From assembly GCA_902783375.1 (NCBI GenBank), contig CACZQN010000010.1, positions 1 through 56,275 on the forward strand: a stretch of 56,275 bases of DNA, given 5' to 3'. Shown in pieces: positions 23,701 through 31,845 of this stretch. Positions within the stretch are counted from its first letter, which is position 1. Each line of letters begins with the position of its first letter. The stretch comes from an uncultured Lachnospiraceae bacterium (GTDB lineage: Bacteria; Bacillota; Clostridia; Lachnospirales; Lachnospiraceae). Below the pieces are notes generated by a model that worked only from the letters and a program-made list of their open reading frames with translations, was not told the origin of the DNA and ran no database searches. The position numbers and the translations under genes were made by a program.

Positions 23701-24931
23701 GGCCGGCATTGTCGAGCATATATTTGAGCAGATCTGAGTTGCCGTTGATCAGCTCGCGGTATTTCTCGTCAGAGATGCGCCCGACAACCGTGGTCACGAT
23801 CTTGTTATAGAGCAGGAACAGTTCCGATTCATAGTCCTCCGGAATCTCGTATCCCTCGCTCCTGACATCAAGCAGCATCTTCTGGAAGTTCGTCTGCAGC
23901 GTCGATGTCAGTGTTTTGACATACTTATTCCGCTCCGCAGCCGCCGCTGATTTTTCGGACGGCTTCGCAGAGGACTTGATCTTTGATTTCCACTTGTAAT
24001 CCGTATCGGTTACCTTATACAGGGCAGCATAGTCCGCTCCAAGTTCGTGGTCCTTCGAGATCGTTTTCTGCCCGATGGTGAAGTAATCATAGACAAGCTG
24101 CGGCTTATTCGAGATCGGATCGTCCCAGGTCACATCGAGGAAGTACCACTTGTTGTCCAGCTTGACGATGTTCCAGGCATGGTTCTCCCCTGCCCAGCCG
24201 GTCACATAGTGTGCTTCCAGTCCTGCATCCGTCAGCATCTTATAAGTCAGGAGCGAGTAGCCCTGACAGACGCAGCTATGTTTCTTATCAAGCAAACCGC
24301 CATAAACCGAATGATCGGTCAGGGTCTGGTCGTAGGAAATGGTGTTTACGACAAAGTCGTGGATCGCCTTGACTTTCGCGACGTCGTTCAGCTGGCTGAT
24401 CTTCAGCTTGGCCAGCTGCTTTTCGACAGCCGCATTGACCTTTTTCAGCTGTTCAGCTGTATCGGTGTACTTCACAGCATACTGGAACAGCGCCTTCTTG
24501 CTGGTAAACTGGCAGGTGTAGCCGATCTTCAGGATCGACCCTGTCAGAAAGTCAGCATCATCACTCGTGGTCTTATCATCCAGTTCCCGCAGCTTCGCGA
24601 TGATCGTCTTTGAATCCTTCGGCAGATCATCGATCGAGCCATTGTAGGTGATCGCGAAGGTCGGTTCGCGCTTCATCATCAGCTGCCGCAGATTCTCCCA
24701 GAATCCGTCGATCGTATCCGTCTCTGCCTCAGCCATCGCCGCAATCCGGATCATCTCCTCATCCGAGACTTCCATGTAGACCGGTTCTTCATATTCATGC
24801 ATCGCGGCGCCGGTTGGTCTGGCATAGACGACGACCGGGTCCCAGATCACCGATCCGAGCGCGAGCGTCAGGGTCATGGCCAGTACCAGCAGGCCGGAGA
24901 AATATCTGTTTATCTTCATTCTGTATGACAT
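20768..24931 (-). CDS. Secreted transglutaminase-like protein with MBG-type repeats
   Basis: This 1387-residue protein starts with a signal peptide (hydrophobic core about 12-28, cleavage probably after VVVYA near 37). A transglutaminase-like domain (about 180-290) has the triad C222 in VCQGY, H251 in ENHAWN and D266 in FLDVTWDD. A helical region leads to beta-rich repeats (about 590-1180) of the MBG type, with KVYDGT, SDTVTY and GTYTI/GNYTV segments. An alanine/glutamate-rich coiled coil (about 1195-1290) and a hydrophilic end follow. No LPxTG or terminal membrane anchor is seen, so attachment to the cell is unclear. The ATG at 24931 follows GGAGG by nine bases; the upstream in-frame start at 25060 lies inside the preceding gene and is rejected. 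It probably acts as a surface protease, crosslinker or adhesin. Confidence 0.88.
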   Translation of the reverse strand: MSYRMKINRYFSGLLVLAMTLTLALGSVIWDPVVVYARPTGAAMHEYEEPVYMEVSDEEMIRIAAMAEAETDTIDGFWENLRQLMMKREPTFAITYNGSIDDLPKDSKTIIAKLRELDDKTTSDDADFLTGSILKIGYTCQFTSKKALFQYAVKYTDTAEQLKKVNAAVEKQLAKLKISQLNDVAKVKAIHDFVVNTISYDQTLTDHSVYGGLLDKKHSCVCQGYSLLTYKMLTDAGLEAHYVTGWAGENHAWNIVKLDNKWYFLDVTWDDPISNKPQLVYDYFTIGQKTISKDHELGADYAALYKVTDTDYKWKSKIKSSAKPSEKSAAAAERNKYVKTLTSTLQTNFQKMLLDVRSEGYEIPEDYESELFLLYNKIVTTVVGRISDEKYRELINGNSDLLKYMLDNAGLLVEQRIIDPAIQYVESDEFLADAYEAIIADLANGKFTVASEESMKLLAAVGEAVASTSASETIPGATVQSGGEALMNQEIQVDITYATTMAEIQANNMDRFGMYELVVDTGNVSPEWGGLVVNLAYDAATQELDNDNHTASRGTNTAFAVTTSNVTEGIQVVINSTSGTPVEIYNFTIPWEATQIGPSDLGIVTATAGSTSKVYDGTPLTYTDPETVTLAFQYDLPTIFDYKVTSATINGTLTDAGSTDNEITGVEFSIVDANGETVHLDYDPEIVYVNGTLTVTPAPVTVAIDGNSGSFDYDGTEHTVTGYNIAISGAGGALFDETNVNFGGTAAVSRTDAGTSYMGLDDSKFNCENGNFDVTFMVNDGYITVNPLPADDLGLLTHGYGLTYDGAPHAADVSVDVTEGTTLEYSTDDGATWSTTIPAFTDAGDHGYMVRASNPNYETKEAYGEVDIERAVAEVIADDITIVEGDAEPTLTATEYGLIGSDTVTYSVARDPGDTMGTYTITPTGAATQGNYNVTYGTGTFTILGAATAIGLTVADYSGEYDGAAHTGTVNVAVTAGTTIEYSEDGVTWTTEAPSITEVGSMTYEVRASNAAYETAHAAMTLTVTPKTVTVTAEDTSKTYGTTDPAFTAAVSGTIGSDTITYTLSRTDGEDTGTYQILPAGNADQGNYTVNYIPGVLTVLPAEVTVVPDDITKTAGEADPELTAAVTGLVGSDTVDYTLSREAGEEAGTYTITAAGDENQGNYTVAFGTGTLTIEGSASSFAEEKTKAEEEMAEAEQALQDAKNALTEALEEVTAADSRKKAEEAQQHVMQARAALNGAYALVTDAEARIQAARDIGAAEGMSEEDLDTELQTLDERLTEARNLYNTLLRENEAAETTAAGKVASFTEEGTSSGGTTIIVPATVLVDNSTVDKIRAKEYLQMLEDNEDFGDFLSVYKYGEFLIHIAGYSKIETHPVIIDLIRGVDDF

Positions 24932-24962
24932 CTTCTGTAACCTCCATCCTATCCACTTGCGC

Positions 24963-25928
24963 TCAGTACGTGTCTTTATATGCTTCTTCCGAGATCGGGA
25001 TGTGCATGCCGGTCGACTGCTTATAGCGGAAATAAGCGACGTCTCCGTCCCCGTCATCAACGGAATAGTAGACGGAATACCGTGTCACATCCCCGATCGA
25101 CACACCGTCTTTCCTGATCTCTGCGACCTGTTTCATGTCTGAGCCGTCAAGGGCATAGTGCAGCACCGTATAGATGTATTCACCAGTATTCTCCTGGAAT
25201 TCCAGTACCACATACATCCTGTCACTTTTCAGAAATACTTTGGAGATGGTCTGCAGTTCATCTGGCTTTTCCATCCGGTTCACAATCTCCCCCGTCCGCA
25301 TGTCAAAGATATGCAGAACATACGGATCTGCATAGGCAGAGAGATAGAGGTAGCGTGCATTTCTCGCTTCCACATAAAGATCCTCCGCAACGCGGGTATT
25401 CTTCCCGCTCGCGATGTCGCAGGAATACAGACGCTGCTGCCCGTCAGACGGTGCAGACAGGGTATAATAGATCTTCCCTCCGGTCGCACCCCAGATCAGA
25501 AGTTCGCCTTCCGGATTGCACTTCGCACCGGTAATCTTGGCAGCTTTCCCGTCACCGGCCAGTGCGATCCTGTAAATTCCGTAGTATGTGTTATCCGCGT
25601 TTGCCTTCGCGAAAAACGCATATTGATCGTTCACCAGCAGGTTGCTGACATGGCCGGCATCTGCATAATCGGTGAACAGCCGCTTTCCATCAGATGTCAG
25701 ATCCTTCGCGGCAAAGAGGCGCTCCGCTCCCGAAGACAGCATCTCCGTGTAGAAATACCAGTCACCCGACTGATATCTTGTTCCATCCATCTCACTCTGA
25801 TAGATCCGGTAATATGGGACAAAGCGGTATGCTGTCCCTGCTTCAGCCCGAAACGATGGAATCATCAAAAGTGCTGCCAAAAGCACCGCTCCCGGCAGCC
25901 ATTTTCTTAAAAACCAGCCCAGTCTCAT
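24963..25928 (-). CDS. Secreted beta-propeller-like protein (DUF5050-like)
   Basis: The 321-residue protein has an N-terminal signal peptide (RKWLPGAVLLAALLMIPSF, cleavage probably after RAEA). The rest is repeated beta strands with WYFYTEMLSSG, YYGIYRI, KIYYTLSAPSDG and YLYLSAYAD segments, like DUF5050-type propellers. No catalytic motif is visible. I chose the ATG at 25928 because AAAGGAGG lies just before it; an ATG at 26030 would add a cysteine-containing N terminus without a binding site. It precedes the transglutaminase gene by 31 bases, so the two are probably cotranscribed and secreted together. Function unknown. Confidence 0.8.
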   Translation of the reverse strand: MRLGWFLRKWLPGAVLLAALLMIPSFRAEAGTAYRFVPYYRIYQSEMDGTRYQSGDWYFYTEMLSSGAERLFAAKDLTSDGKRLFTDYADAGHVSNLLVNDQYAFFAKANADNTYYGIYRIALAGDGKAAKITGAKCNPEGELLIWGATGGKIYYTLSAPSDGQQRLYSCDIASGKNTRVAEDLYVEARNARYLYLSAYADPYVLHIFDMRTGEIVNRMEKPDELQTISKVFLKSDRMYVVLEFQENTGEYIYTVLHYALDGSDMKQVAEIRKDGVSIGDVTRYSVYYSVDDGDGDVAYFRYKQSTGMHIPISEEAYKDTY

Positions 25929-26145
25929 CCCTGCCTCCTTTTTTGTGTCATATAATAGATACCAGTTATATGTTTCTAATATAATATAACATCCATATAA
26001 TAGTACATTGCACATTAATCTTACCATCACTTCAATCTATTGTCTATTCATTTTTTTCCAGATCAATTAATTGTTTGCACTTATTGTGAAAAATTTGTCA
26101 ACATTTCTTATTTATTAACTTAATCTTGATTCGCTTCACAAAATC
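25929..26145. other. AT-rich intergenic region
   Basis: This stretch is far more AT-rich than its surroundings and contains several TATAAT-like and TATTAT-like hexamers and a TTGACA on the minus strand near 26090. It must hold the promoter of the propeller-transglutaminase pair, but no -35/-10 pair stands out. No coding potential is seen. Confidence 0.5.
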
Positions 26146-26191
26146 AAAAAAAGGGGCTTCTGAAAAGCATCTCTGCTCTTCAGAAGCCCCT
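26146..26191 (-). terminator. Terminator of the sigma-factor/propeller operon
   Basis: A perfect 13-bp stem (26152-26164 with 26179-26191) is followed on the minus strand by seven U. It starts about 16 bases after the stop of the 26208-28997 gene. Confidence 0.92.
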
Positions 26192-26207
26192 GTATCCATA
26201 AGAGGAA

Positions 26208-28997
26208 TCAGAACTCGTATCTTCCGATCTCCGCATCCTGGTTCAGGTCGAAGATCACAATCTCACTTTCTGTCACAACGTAGTAGTAGTCACCGATGAA
26301 GAGGCCGCGGAGGGCTCCCCAGTAAGTATTCTGGGACACCGGTGCACGGAACCGCTCATAGAAGCCCTGTTCTTCACTGTAACCGTAGACTACATAGAAA
26401 CTCTGGTTGCTATAGGAGTAGCTGTAACCATTCTCTTTCGTTCCTTCTGTTCTCCACCAGATACTCATCTCGAAACCGATCACATTCTTGCCGGCCGAGA
26501 CGGTGATGGCTTTGTGGTCATACTCGGCAGAGCTGTTCGATCCGAAGGAATCCGCCTGAACAAAGCCAGGCATCGTTTTCGTCAATTCTCTGACCGCTGC
26601 CGGATCGGAGACATCGAACATGGAGAGCTTCAGGCCTTCCGTACCACCCTCTTCAATATCCGCTTCCTGGCCGAGGCCAAGCAGCAGTCCGTCACCGAAA
26701 CCATGCAGGTACTCGGAGAAGCCCGGGATCTTCAGCTCGCCGATGATCACCGGATTCGCTCTGTCGGACAGGTCCACGGAGAACAGCGGATCCGTCTGGC
26801 GGAAGGTTACGAAGTAGCCGACATCCCCGAAGAATCTGGCGGACTTGATCAGTTCTCCTTTTGCGATATCCCGGATCTCACCGACCGTCTTCAGATCTTC
26901 ATCGAGGACATAGAGGGCATTGATCTCTGTGCTCCACTGGTCCTCATCGTCCGGATCCGGCTCCACATACTCGGTGACGACCATCCGGAGTGCACCGTTG
27001 TACTCGTCAATCGACCAGGTGTTGTTGAGATAACCCGGAATGGTTGCGGTTGCAGCCGGATTGATGGTTCCGTCATTGACCGCAAACTTCATCAGGAAGG
27101 TATCCACGGTCTGGCGCCCGAACTGCTCTTCCTCATCCCAGCTCCAGTCCCAGTTGGTCCGCCACATATAGAGGCTGTTCATCGTCATGTAGACTTCATC
27201 GGATGTTCTGGTCAGGACAGCGTATTTCTCAGCGAACTGCTCTGTCTCCCCGAGTCTGAGTGTGGTGATGATGATGTAGTTGATCCCTTCGGAATCTCCT
27301 TCCGGCATGATGATGTGGTCAGCCGGAATCGGCTCCCCATCTGCCTTCGGCACGATCTCTTCGTAATCGGCATCGTTCTCCGATTCGATGATCCCCGGGA
27401 TGATCCGTCCCGCTGCCGCATCTGCGGTGTCGCTTTCTTTGTCCGATCCGTCACTTGCCGGCGTTGTCTCCGGTGCATCTTCTGTATCCGGAACATCACT
27501 CGCGTCCTCTTCCACGGCATCATCATAGAGGATCTCTTCTTCGTCGATGTCGTTATAGACAATCGGGTACCGCCACCAGGTCTCGGCACCGGCCTGGGAG
27601 ATCAGGTAGACAACACCATTCATCAGTCTCGCGGAGCGAAGATTGCCGGACTGGGTATGCTCCGTCAGGAAGGACGGATTCTCCGGATCGGAAACATCAT
27701 AGATCCGCACGATCGTCTCGACATCATTGTTCCAGAGGTGTGCAAGGCCTTCCTTAACCGGAATGTCTGCACCAGGATCCGTCACCTCCGCCGGCTCTGT
27801 TTCTTCTGCGTCTTCCTCGACTGTTTCGGTGGTATCGTTCTTGACTGTCTCGTTATAGACAATCACGTCGCCCGGGTAATCGCTGTATGTGTACTTTGTC
27901 CCGATCAGAATCAGTTTCCCGTCCTGAAGGAACATATCATCATAATTACTCCATTCGTTTTCCTGATCCTGCTCCAGACGCACTTCCGACGCAGCCCAGA
28001 CCTTTCCCTGTTCGGCATGGACGATCTTCACAACCTTCCCGCCCTCATCCGAAGATGTCAGCCGGTAAATGAACCTGCCATCGGTCTTTACGATGTCGCT
28101 CTCGTCGACATTTTCGGTTCTGGTATTGGTTGTGGACCACTCAGAGGAATCACCTGCTGCATCATCCTCCACAGCCTCTTCATCCCCGCCCATCCCCGAG
28201 GCGGTGACTGCCATGCCGGTATCTCCTTTGGCTACTGTGTCGGCGTTACTTGCAGTATTGAAGTTTTCTGCGGCTGCCGGTGCTTCCATCGCATCCTCTT
28301 CTTCCGCGACAGCATCGATACTCATGCCATTCGTAAAGTAATAGCCCCTGCTGACGGCGGCTCTTCTGTCTGCACGCAGGAAATCCAGTGCGCCGCTCGC
28401 AGCCAGTTTCTGGTAGATCCCTTTATAGGTTGCGCTGATATCAAGGCCTGCCGGCAGTTTCAGGGTTGCCGCAAGGGACCAGGAGGTATCCGGTTCTGCC
28501 TCTGCAGCCGGTGCTCCTTCTGTCACAGCCGGACTGTCTGCAAGTTCTGCCATGGCGGTTTCTACGGTCTCATCCGCCTCAGTTTCGATCATCTCTCCGG
28601 CAAGCTGTGCCGCTCCATCTTCATTCTTATCTTCGACGCTGGCCACCCAGGAAGCAGGGTCATTGCCGCTTGCCAGGGATCCGGTTCCTTTTCCCTGCCT
28701 GCTGATCACCGATGCCGACCCCACGATCACTGCCAGAGATGCTGCCGCCGCTGTGATGCCGATCAATGCTTTTCTCCACATAGGTTTCCTCCTCTCCGGT
28801 ATCTCCTCTGTCTGAGGCGCCTCAGCAGATCCTGCTGCCGCCTCTTCCGCGAGAATCATCTCCTTCATGTGCTCAGGAGAGAGTCTTTCCGGCAGTTCGA
28901 CGCTTTCTGCATCCTTCCGGATCTGATCGAGAACCGCTTCGTTCTCCAGATCCTGCTCCATCTCTTTCCCGAGATCTCTTTCCATATCCTTATCCAT
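26208..28997 (-). CDS. Membrane-anchored beta-propeller protein, probable anti-sigma partner
   Basis: This 929-residue protein has a short charged cytoplasmic N terminus (about 1-75), one transmembrane helix (about 77-98) and a long extracellular part with a C-terminal beta-propeller domain (about 330-929). The propeller has repeated strand blocks such as ESDIVKTDGRFIYRL, VRIYDVSDPENP, SLYMWRTNWDW and IGELKIPGFSEYLHGFGDG. Acidic low-complexity stretches separate the early blades. It follows an ECF sigma factor gene by 52 bases. In many Firmicutes, membrane proteins of this layout sit next to such sigma factors, and the N-terminal segment would be the sigma-binding part. The anti-sigma role is inferred from context only. 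The first ATG (28997) has GGGTGAG close by; an ATG four codons inside is possible. Confidence 0.85.
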   Translation of the reverse strand: MDKDMERDLGKEMEQDLENEAVLDQIRKDAESVELPERLSPEHMKEMILAEEAAAGSAEAPQTEEIPERRKPMWRKALIGITAAAASLAVIVGSASVISRQGKGTGSLASGNDPASWVASVEDKNEDGAAQLAGEMIETEADETVETAMAELADSPAVTEGAPAAEAEPDTSWSLAATLKLPAGLDISATYKGIYQKLAASGALDFLRADRRAAVSRGYYFTNGMSIDAVAEEEDAMEAPAAAENFNTASNADTVAKGDTGMAVTASGMGGDEEAVEDDAAGDSSEWSTTNTRTENVDESDIVKTDGRFIYRLTSSDEGGKVVKIVHAEQGKVWAASEVRLEQDQENEWSNYDDMFLQDGKLILIGTKYTYSDYPGDVIVYNETVKNDTTETVEEDAEETEPAEVTDPGADIPVKEGLAHLWNNDVETIVRIYDVSDPENPSFLTEHTQSGNLRSARLMNGVVYLISQAGAETWWRYPIVYNDIDEEEILYDDAVEEDASDVPDTEDAPETTPASDGSDKESDTADAAAGRIIPGIIESENDADYEEIVPKADGEPIPADHIIMPEGDSEGINYIIITTLRLGETEQFAEKYAVLTRTSDEVYMTMNSLYMWRTNWDWSWDEEEQFGRQTVDTFLMKFAVNDGTINPAATATIPGYLNNTWSIDEYNGALRMVVTEYVEPDPDDEDQWSTEINALYVLDEDLKTVGEIRDIAKGELIKSARFFGDVGYFVTFRQTDPLFSVDLSDRANPVIIGELKIPGFSEYLHGFGDGLLLGLGQEADIEEGGTEGLKLSMFDVSDPAAVRELTKTMPGFVQADSFGSNSSAEYDHKAITVSAGKNVIGFEMSIWWRTEGTKENGYSYSYSNQSFYVVYGYSEEQGFYERFRAPVSQNTYWGALRGLFIGDYYYVVTESEIVIFDLNQDAEIGRYEF

Positions 28998-29049
28998 ATG
29001 CTCACCCGTCTTTGGTATATATCCGTCTGTCTTCGTCTGTATTTCGTCT

Positions 29050-29619
29050 TCAGCTCTGCAGCCGTTCTTTCAGCCTGGCGATTGCCCTGCTCTTTCTGGT
29101 CCGCACCGTCGCATGGTTCATCGAGAGGATCCCGGCGATCTCCCGCGTCGTGTAGCCGCTGATGGCGGACAGCAGGACGATCTGCCTGTCCTCCTCTGAG
29201 AGCTCTGCCAGCGCCTGCCGGACATCCAGCCGCTCTGCAGCCTGTTCCGGATCCGTCTCCGGCGCGCTCCGGGGTTCCGCCGCAGCTTCCGCCTCCAGGT
29301 AATCTGTCTGTTCGCTGTTCTCCTCTGTGGAAATCATCGTCGGTGTTTCCGCGTACTGCTTCCTTCGCATCCTGCATTTGTTCTGAAGAATCCGCATGAT
29401 CCAGGCCCCGAAATTGGCCTCATCCCTCAGATTTCCGATGCCCTTCCAGGCATCCAGTACCGTTTCCGAAACCAGATCCTCCGCATCCGCTGCGTTCCCC
29501 AGCTGGTAGAGCGCCGTCCGGTACAGACTCTTCGCGATGATGCGGTACAGTTCGGTAAAGGCATCCACATCCTTTCCCTTCGCTTTCTCCACGAGGGAAA
29601 TATCCCATGTCATACTCAT
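29050..29619 (-). CDS. ECF-type RNA polymerase sigma factor
   Basis: This 189-residue protein has sigma-70 region 2 (about 8-80; DAFTELYRIIAKSLYRTALYQ and AEDLVSETVLDAWKG) and region 4 (about 125-180; SEEDRQIVLLSAISGYTTREIAGIL with NHATVRTRKSRAIARLK). Regions 1 and 3 are absent, as in ECF factors. An acidic linker joins the two. I chose the ATG at 29619 with a weak GAGAAA before it. The frame extends to a TTG at 29646 without a binding site, and a second ATG lies at 29613. It lies upstream of its probable membrane partner. A promoter candidate at 29687-29715 and a nested dyad at 29652-29673 precede it. Confidence 0.93.
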   Translation of the reverse strand: MSMTWDISLVEKAKGKDVDAFTELYRIIAKSLYRTALYQLGNAADAEDLVSETVLDAWKGIGNLRDEANFGAWIMRILQNKCRMRRKQYAETPTMISTEENSEQTDYLEAEAAAEPRSAPETDPEQAAERLDVRQALAELSEEDRQIVLLSAISGYTTREIAGILSMNHATVRTRKSRAIARLKERLQS

Positions 29620-29651
29620 ATTCAATTTCTCATTTCGTTTGCGCAATCGTT

Positions 29652-29673
29652 GACCGCTGACGTCAATGCGGTC
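29652..29673. promoter_or_regulatory. Dyad in the sigma-factor leader
   Basis: GACCGC (29652-29657) and GCGGTC (29668-29673) form an inverted repeat that encloses the palindrome TGACGTCA (29658-29665). It lies between the promoter candidate and the start codon and could be an operator or an RNA hairpin. Confidence 0.35.
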
Positions 29674-29686
29674 GTTCTAATCATAT

Positions 29687-29715
29687 AGTGTAGAAGAAAT
29701 GGCGTTTTGTTGCAA
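29687..29715 (-). promoter_or_regulatory. Candidate sigma-factor promoter
   Basis: On the minus strand TTGCAA (29710-29715) and TACACT (29687-29692) are spaced by 17 bp. The -10 box is a fair match only. ECF genes are often autoregulated from a different promoter type, which was not recognised here. Confidence 0.35.
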
Positions 29716-29732
29716 TAGATATCACAAATATC

Positions 29733-29776
29733 AAAAAAAAGAAGGCACCATCTGCTTCCGGCAGACTGTGCCTTCC
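29733..29776 (-). terminator. Terminator after the TrmH gene
   Basis: A GAAGGCAC...GTGCCTTC stem (29741-29748 with 29768-29775), extended by an inner GCAGA/TCTGC pair, is followed on the minus strand by eight U. It ends the rho-rpmE-prfA-trmH cluster. Confidence 0.9.
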
Positions 29777-29826
29777 AGTATACCTGACTTTCGTTCTTTG
29801 TTTCCTGATCTTCGCTGCATCCGAAA

Positions 29827-29872
29827 TACCTGCGGTATATCCGCCGCATTACCTGCGATATCTCCGCCGCAT
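29827..29872. repeat. Tandem duplication of 23 bp at the TrmH stop
   Basis: Units 29827-29849 and 29850-29872 are adjacent direct repeats that match at 21 of 23 positions. The second unit ends on the first base of the TrmH stop codon, and the next bases (TACC) begin a third, broken unit. It looks like a recent slippage or duplication event. Confidence 0.6.
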
Positions 29873-30672
29873 TACCGGTGGTACATCATCAGCGCTGCCG
29901 CAACAGCCGCGTTCAGCGATTCCACCTGCCCCGCCATCGGGATGCGGATCCGGACATCTGCGAGCGCACTGATCGCATCGCTGAGACCGTTGGCCTCGTT
30001 CCCGATCAGGATGGCCCGCCTTCCCGCAAGGGCATCCTGGGAATAATAGTCTTCGCCGTGCAGATGGCAGGCGTAGGCAACGATCCCGTGCTCCTGCAGG
30101 TCCCGCAGGGTGTCCTGCAGATTCTCCGTATAGACAAACGGTACCCGATAGATGGATCCCATGGTCGCGCGGACGACTTTCGGGTTGAAGAGATCAACCG
30201 TTCCGCGGCTCATGATCACGGCATGCATGCCGGCTGCCTCCGCAGTCCGCATCATCGTCCCGAGATTCCCGGGATCCTGGATATCTTCCAGCACCAGAAA
30301 CTTCATCTGCGCACTGTCATCTCCCTCCGCAAGGATTGCCTGCAGATCGTAGGAGGGCATCTCTGCCACCGCGAGCACGCCCTGCGGGTGAACCGTATCG
30401 GACAGGGACTTCATCAGGCTGTCCGGCACCTCATAAGAAGGACAGCCCGACAATTGCGCCAGAAGGGCGCCATGCTCCCCGCCGTCTGCTGTTTCTTTCA
30501 TGGATGCTTCTGCTACAAACACGCTCTGCACCTTCGCATACCGGAAGGCTTCTTCCACCATCTTGGGTCCTTCAACGACGAACAGGCCCGCCTTCCTTCT
30601 TGCCCCGGTACGGGCGAGCAGATCGCGAACCTGTCTGATTTTCGGATTGGATGAACTTGTTATATGCTCCAT
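29872..30672 (-). CDS. TrmH-family (SpoU) 2'-O-ribose RNA methyltransferase
   Basis: This 266-residue SPOUT methyltransferase transfers a methyl group from S-adenosylmethionine to a ribose 2'-OH in rRNA or tRNA. An N-terminal substrate-binding domain (ITSSSNPKIRQVRDL, GLFVVEGPKMVEEA) precedes the knotted domain with LEDIQDPGNLGTMMRTAEA, the ATMGSIYRVPF strand, LIGNEANGLSD and the C-terminal IPMAGQVESLNAAVAAALMMY. All three SpoU motifs are intact. The ATG at 30672 has GGAGG five bases before it; an in-frame ATG at 30696 has none. It follows prfA closely. The exact target nucleotide is unknown. Confidence 0.93.
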   Translation of the reverse strand: MEHITSSSNPKIRQVRDLLARTGARRKAGLFVVEGPKMVEEAFRYAKVQSVFVAEASMKETADGGEHGALLAQLSGCPSYEVPDSLMKSLSDTVHPQGVLAVAEMPSYDLQAILAEGDDSAQMKFLVLEDIQDPGNLGTMMRTAEAAGMHAVIMSRGTVDLFNPKVVRATMGSIYRVPFVYTENLQDTLRDLQEHGIVAYACHLHGEDYYSQDALAGRRAILIGNEANGLSDAISALADVRIRIPMAGQVESLNAAVAAALMMYHR

Positions 30673-30708
30673 CTGAACCTCCGGCCCATCTTTCAAATCA
30701 AAAGTGTA

Positions 30709-31791
30709 TCACGCCCCCTGCGCAAGCAGTTTTTCCGCCTGATCGACAGCCATCAGCTGGTCGATGATCTCATCGAGATCGCCGTCCATGACGCCATCAA
30801 TGTTGTGGGTTGTATACTTGATCCGGTGATCGGTTACACGGCCCTGTGGGAAATTGTATGTCCTGATCTTCTCTGACCGGTCTCCGGTTCCCACCTGGCT
30901 CTTCCGGGCACTGGCCTCCGCATCGTGCGCCTTCTGCAGTTCCATCTCATAGAGACGGGAGCGCAGGATCTTCATCGCTTTCTCCTTGTTGCGGAGCTGT
31001 GATTTCTCATCCTGGCAGGAAATCACGATCCCGCTTGGATAATGTGTGAGACGGACAGCTGAGTCTGTGGTATTGACACACTGGCCGCCATTCCCGGAAG
31101 CACGGAATACATCAAAGCGGCAGTCAGCGAGATCAATATGGACGTCCACCTCTTCTTCCTCCGGCATGATTGCTACGGTAATGGTCGATGTATGAATTCT
31201 GCCACCGGACTCTGTCACGGGGATCCGCTGTACACGGTGCACCCCGCTCTCGTACTTCAGTCTCGAATAGGCACCGGCTCCCGAAAGCATAAAGATCACT
31301 TCTTTGAATCCGCCGATCCCGTTCTCGTTGATACTCATCAGTTCATTCTTATAGTGATGCCGCTCGGCATAGCGGCCGTACATCCGGTAAATCTCTGCCG
31401 CAAACAGCGCAGCCTCATCCCCGCCGGCTCCGGCACGGATCTCGACAATGACATTCTTCTCATCATTCGGATCCTTCGGCAGCAGCAGAACCTGCAGGTT
31501 ATGCAGGATCTTCTCCTGCCGCTCCTTCGCATCAGCCAGCTCTTCTTTTGCCATCTCCACCAGATCCGGATCACTCTCCTCGCTGATCATCAGCTGGCTG
31601 TCCTCGACATCCTGGCGTGCCTTCTGGTAGGCTTCATAAGCTGTGACAAGCGGCATCAGCTCGTTCTGCTCTTTCATGAGACGGCGAAGCCGGTCCGGAT
31701 TTCCGGCCGTCTCCGGTGCCCCAAGTTCGGCGACGATCTCCTCGTAACGCCGTACCAGTCCGAGCACACGCTCTTCCACTTTCTCATGCAT
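30709..31791 (-). CDS. prfA: Peptide chain release factor 1
   Basis: This 360-residue class I release factor recognises UAA and UAG. It has the codon-recognition tripeptide PVT in [15 protein letters not shown], which marks RF1 rather than RF2 (SPF), and the catalytic GGQ in [15 protein letters not shown]. Length is normal. It lies between prmC, whose product methylates the GGQ glutamine, and a TrmH methyltransferase, an arrangement common in Firmicutes. Confidence 0.97.
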   Translation of the reverse strand: MHEKVEERVLGLVRRYEEIVAELGAPETAGNPDRLRRLMKEQNELMPLVTAYEAYQKARQDVEDSQLMISEESDPDLVEMAKEELADAKERQEKILHNLQVLLLPKDPNDEKNVIVEIRAGAGGDEAALFAAEIYRMYGRYAERHHYKNELMSINENGIGGFKEVIFMLSGAGAYSRLKYESGVHRVQRIPVTESGGRIHTSTITVAIMPEEEEVDVHIDLADCRFDVFRASGNGGQCVNTTDSAVRLTHYPSGIVISCQDEKSQLRNKEKAMKILRSRLYEMELQKAHDAEASARKSQVGTGDRSEKIRTYNFPQGRVTDHRIKYTTHNIDGVMDGDLDEIIDQLMAVDQAEKLLAQGA

Positions 31792-31845
31792 TCCGTCTCA
31801 CCTCCTGTATAGTTTCTGTCCGTTTCTGCTGTTCCCTGTCGTTTT

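Noticed and set aside
24932-25060. N-terminal extension of the transglutaminase protein
   Set aside because: The extra 43 codons lie inside the preceding gene and would hide the signal peptide; GGAGG supports the start at 24931.
26080-26110. TTGACA on the minus strand as promoter of the secreted propeller gene
   Set aside because: No acceptable -10 box lies at 16-18 bp and it is about 150 bp from the start codon.
26514-29162. 882-codon plus-strand frame
   Set aside because: It is antisense to the propeller gene and runs into the sigma factor gene; long open complements are expected in GC-rich DNA.
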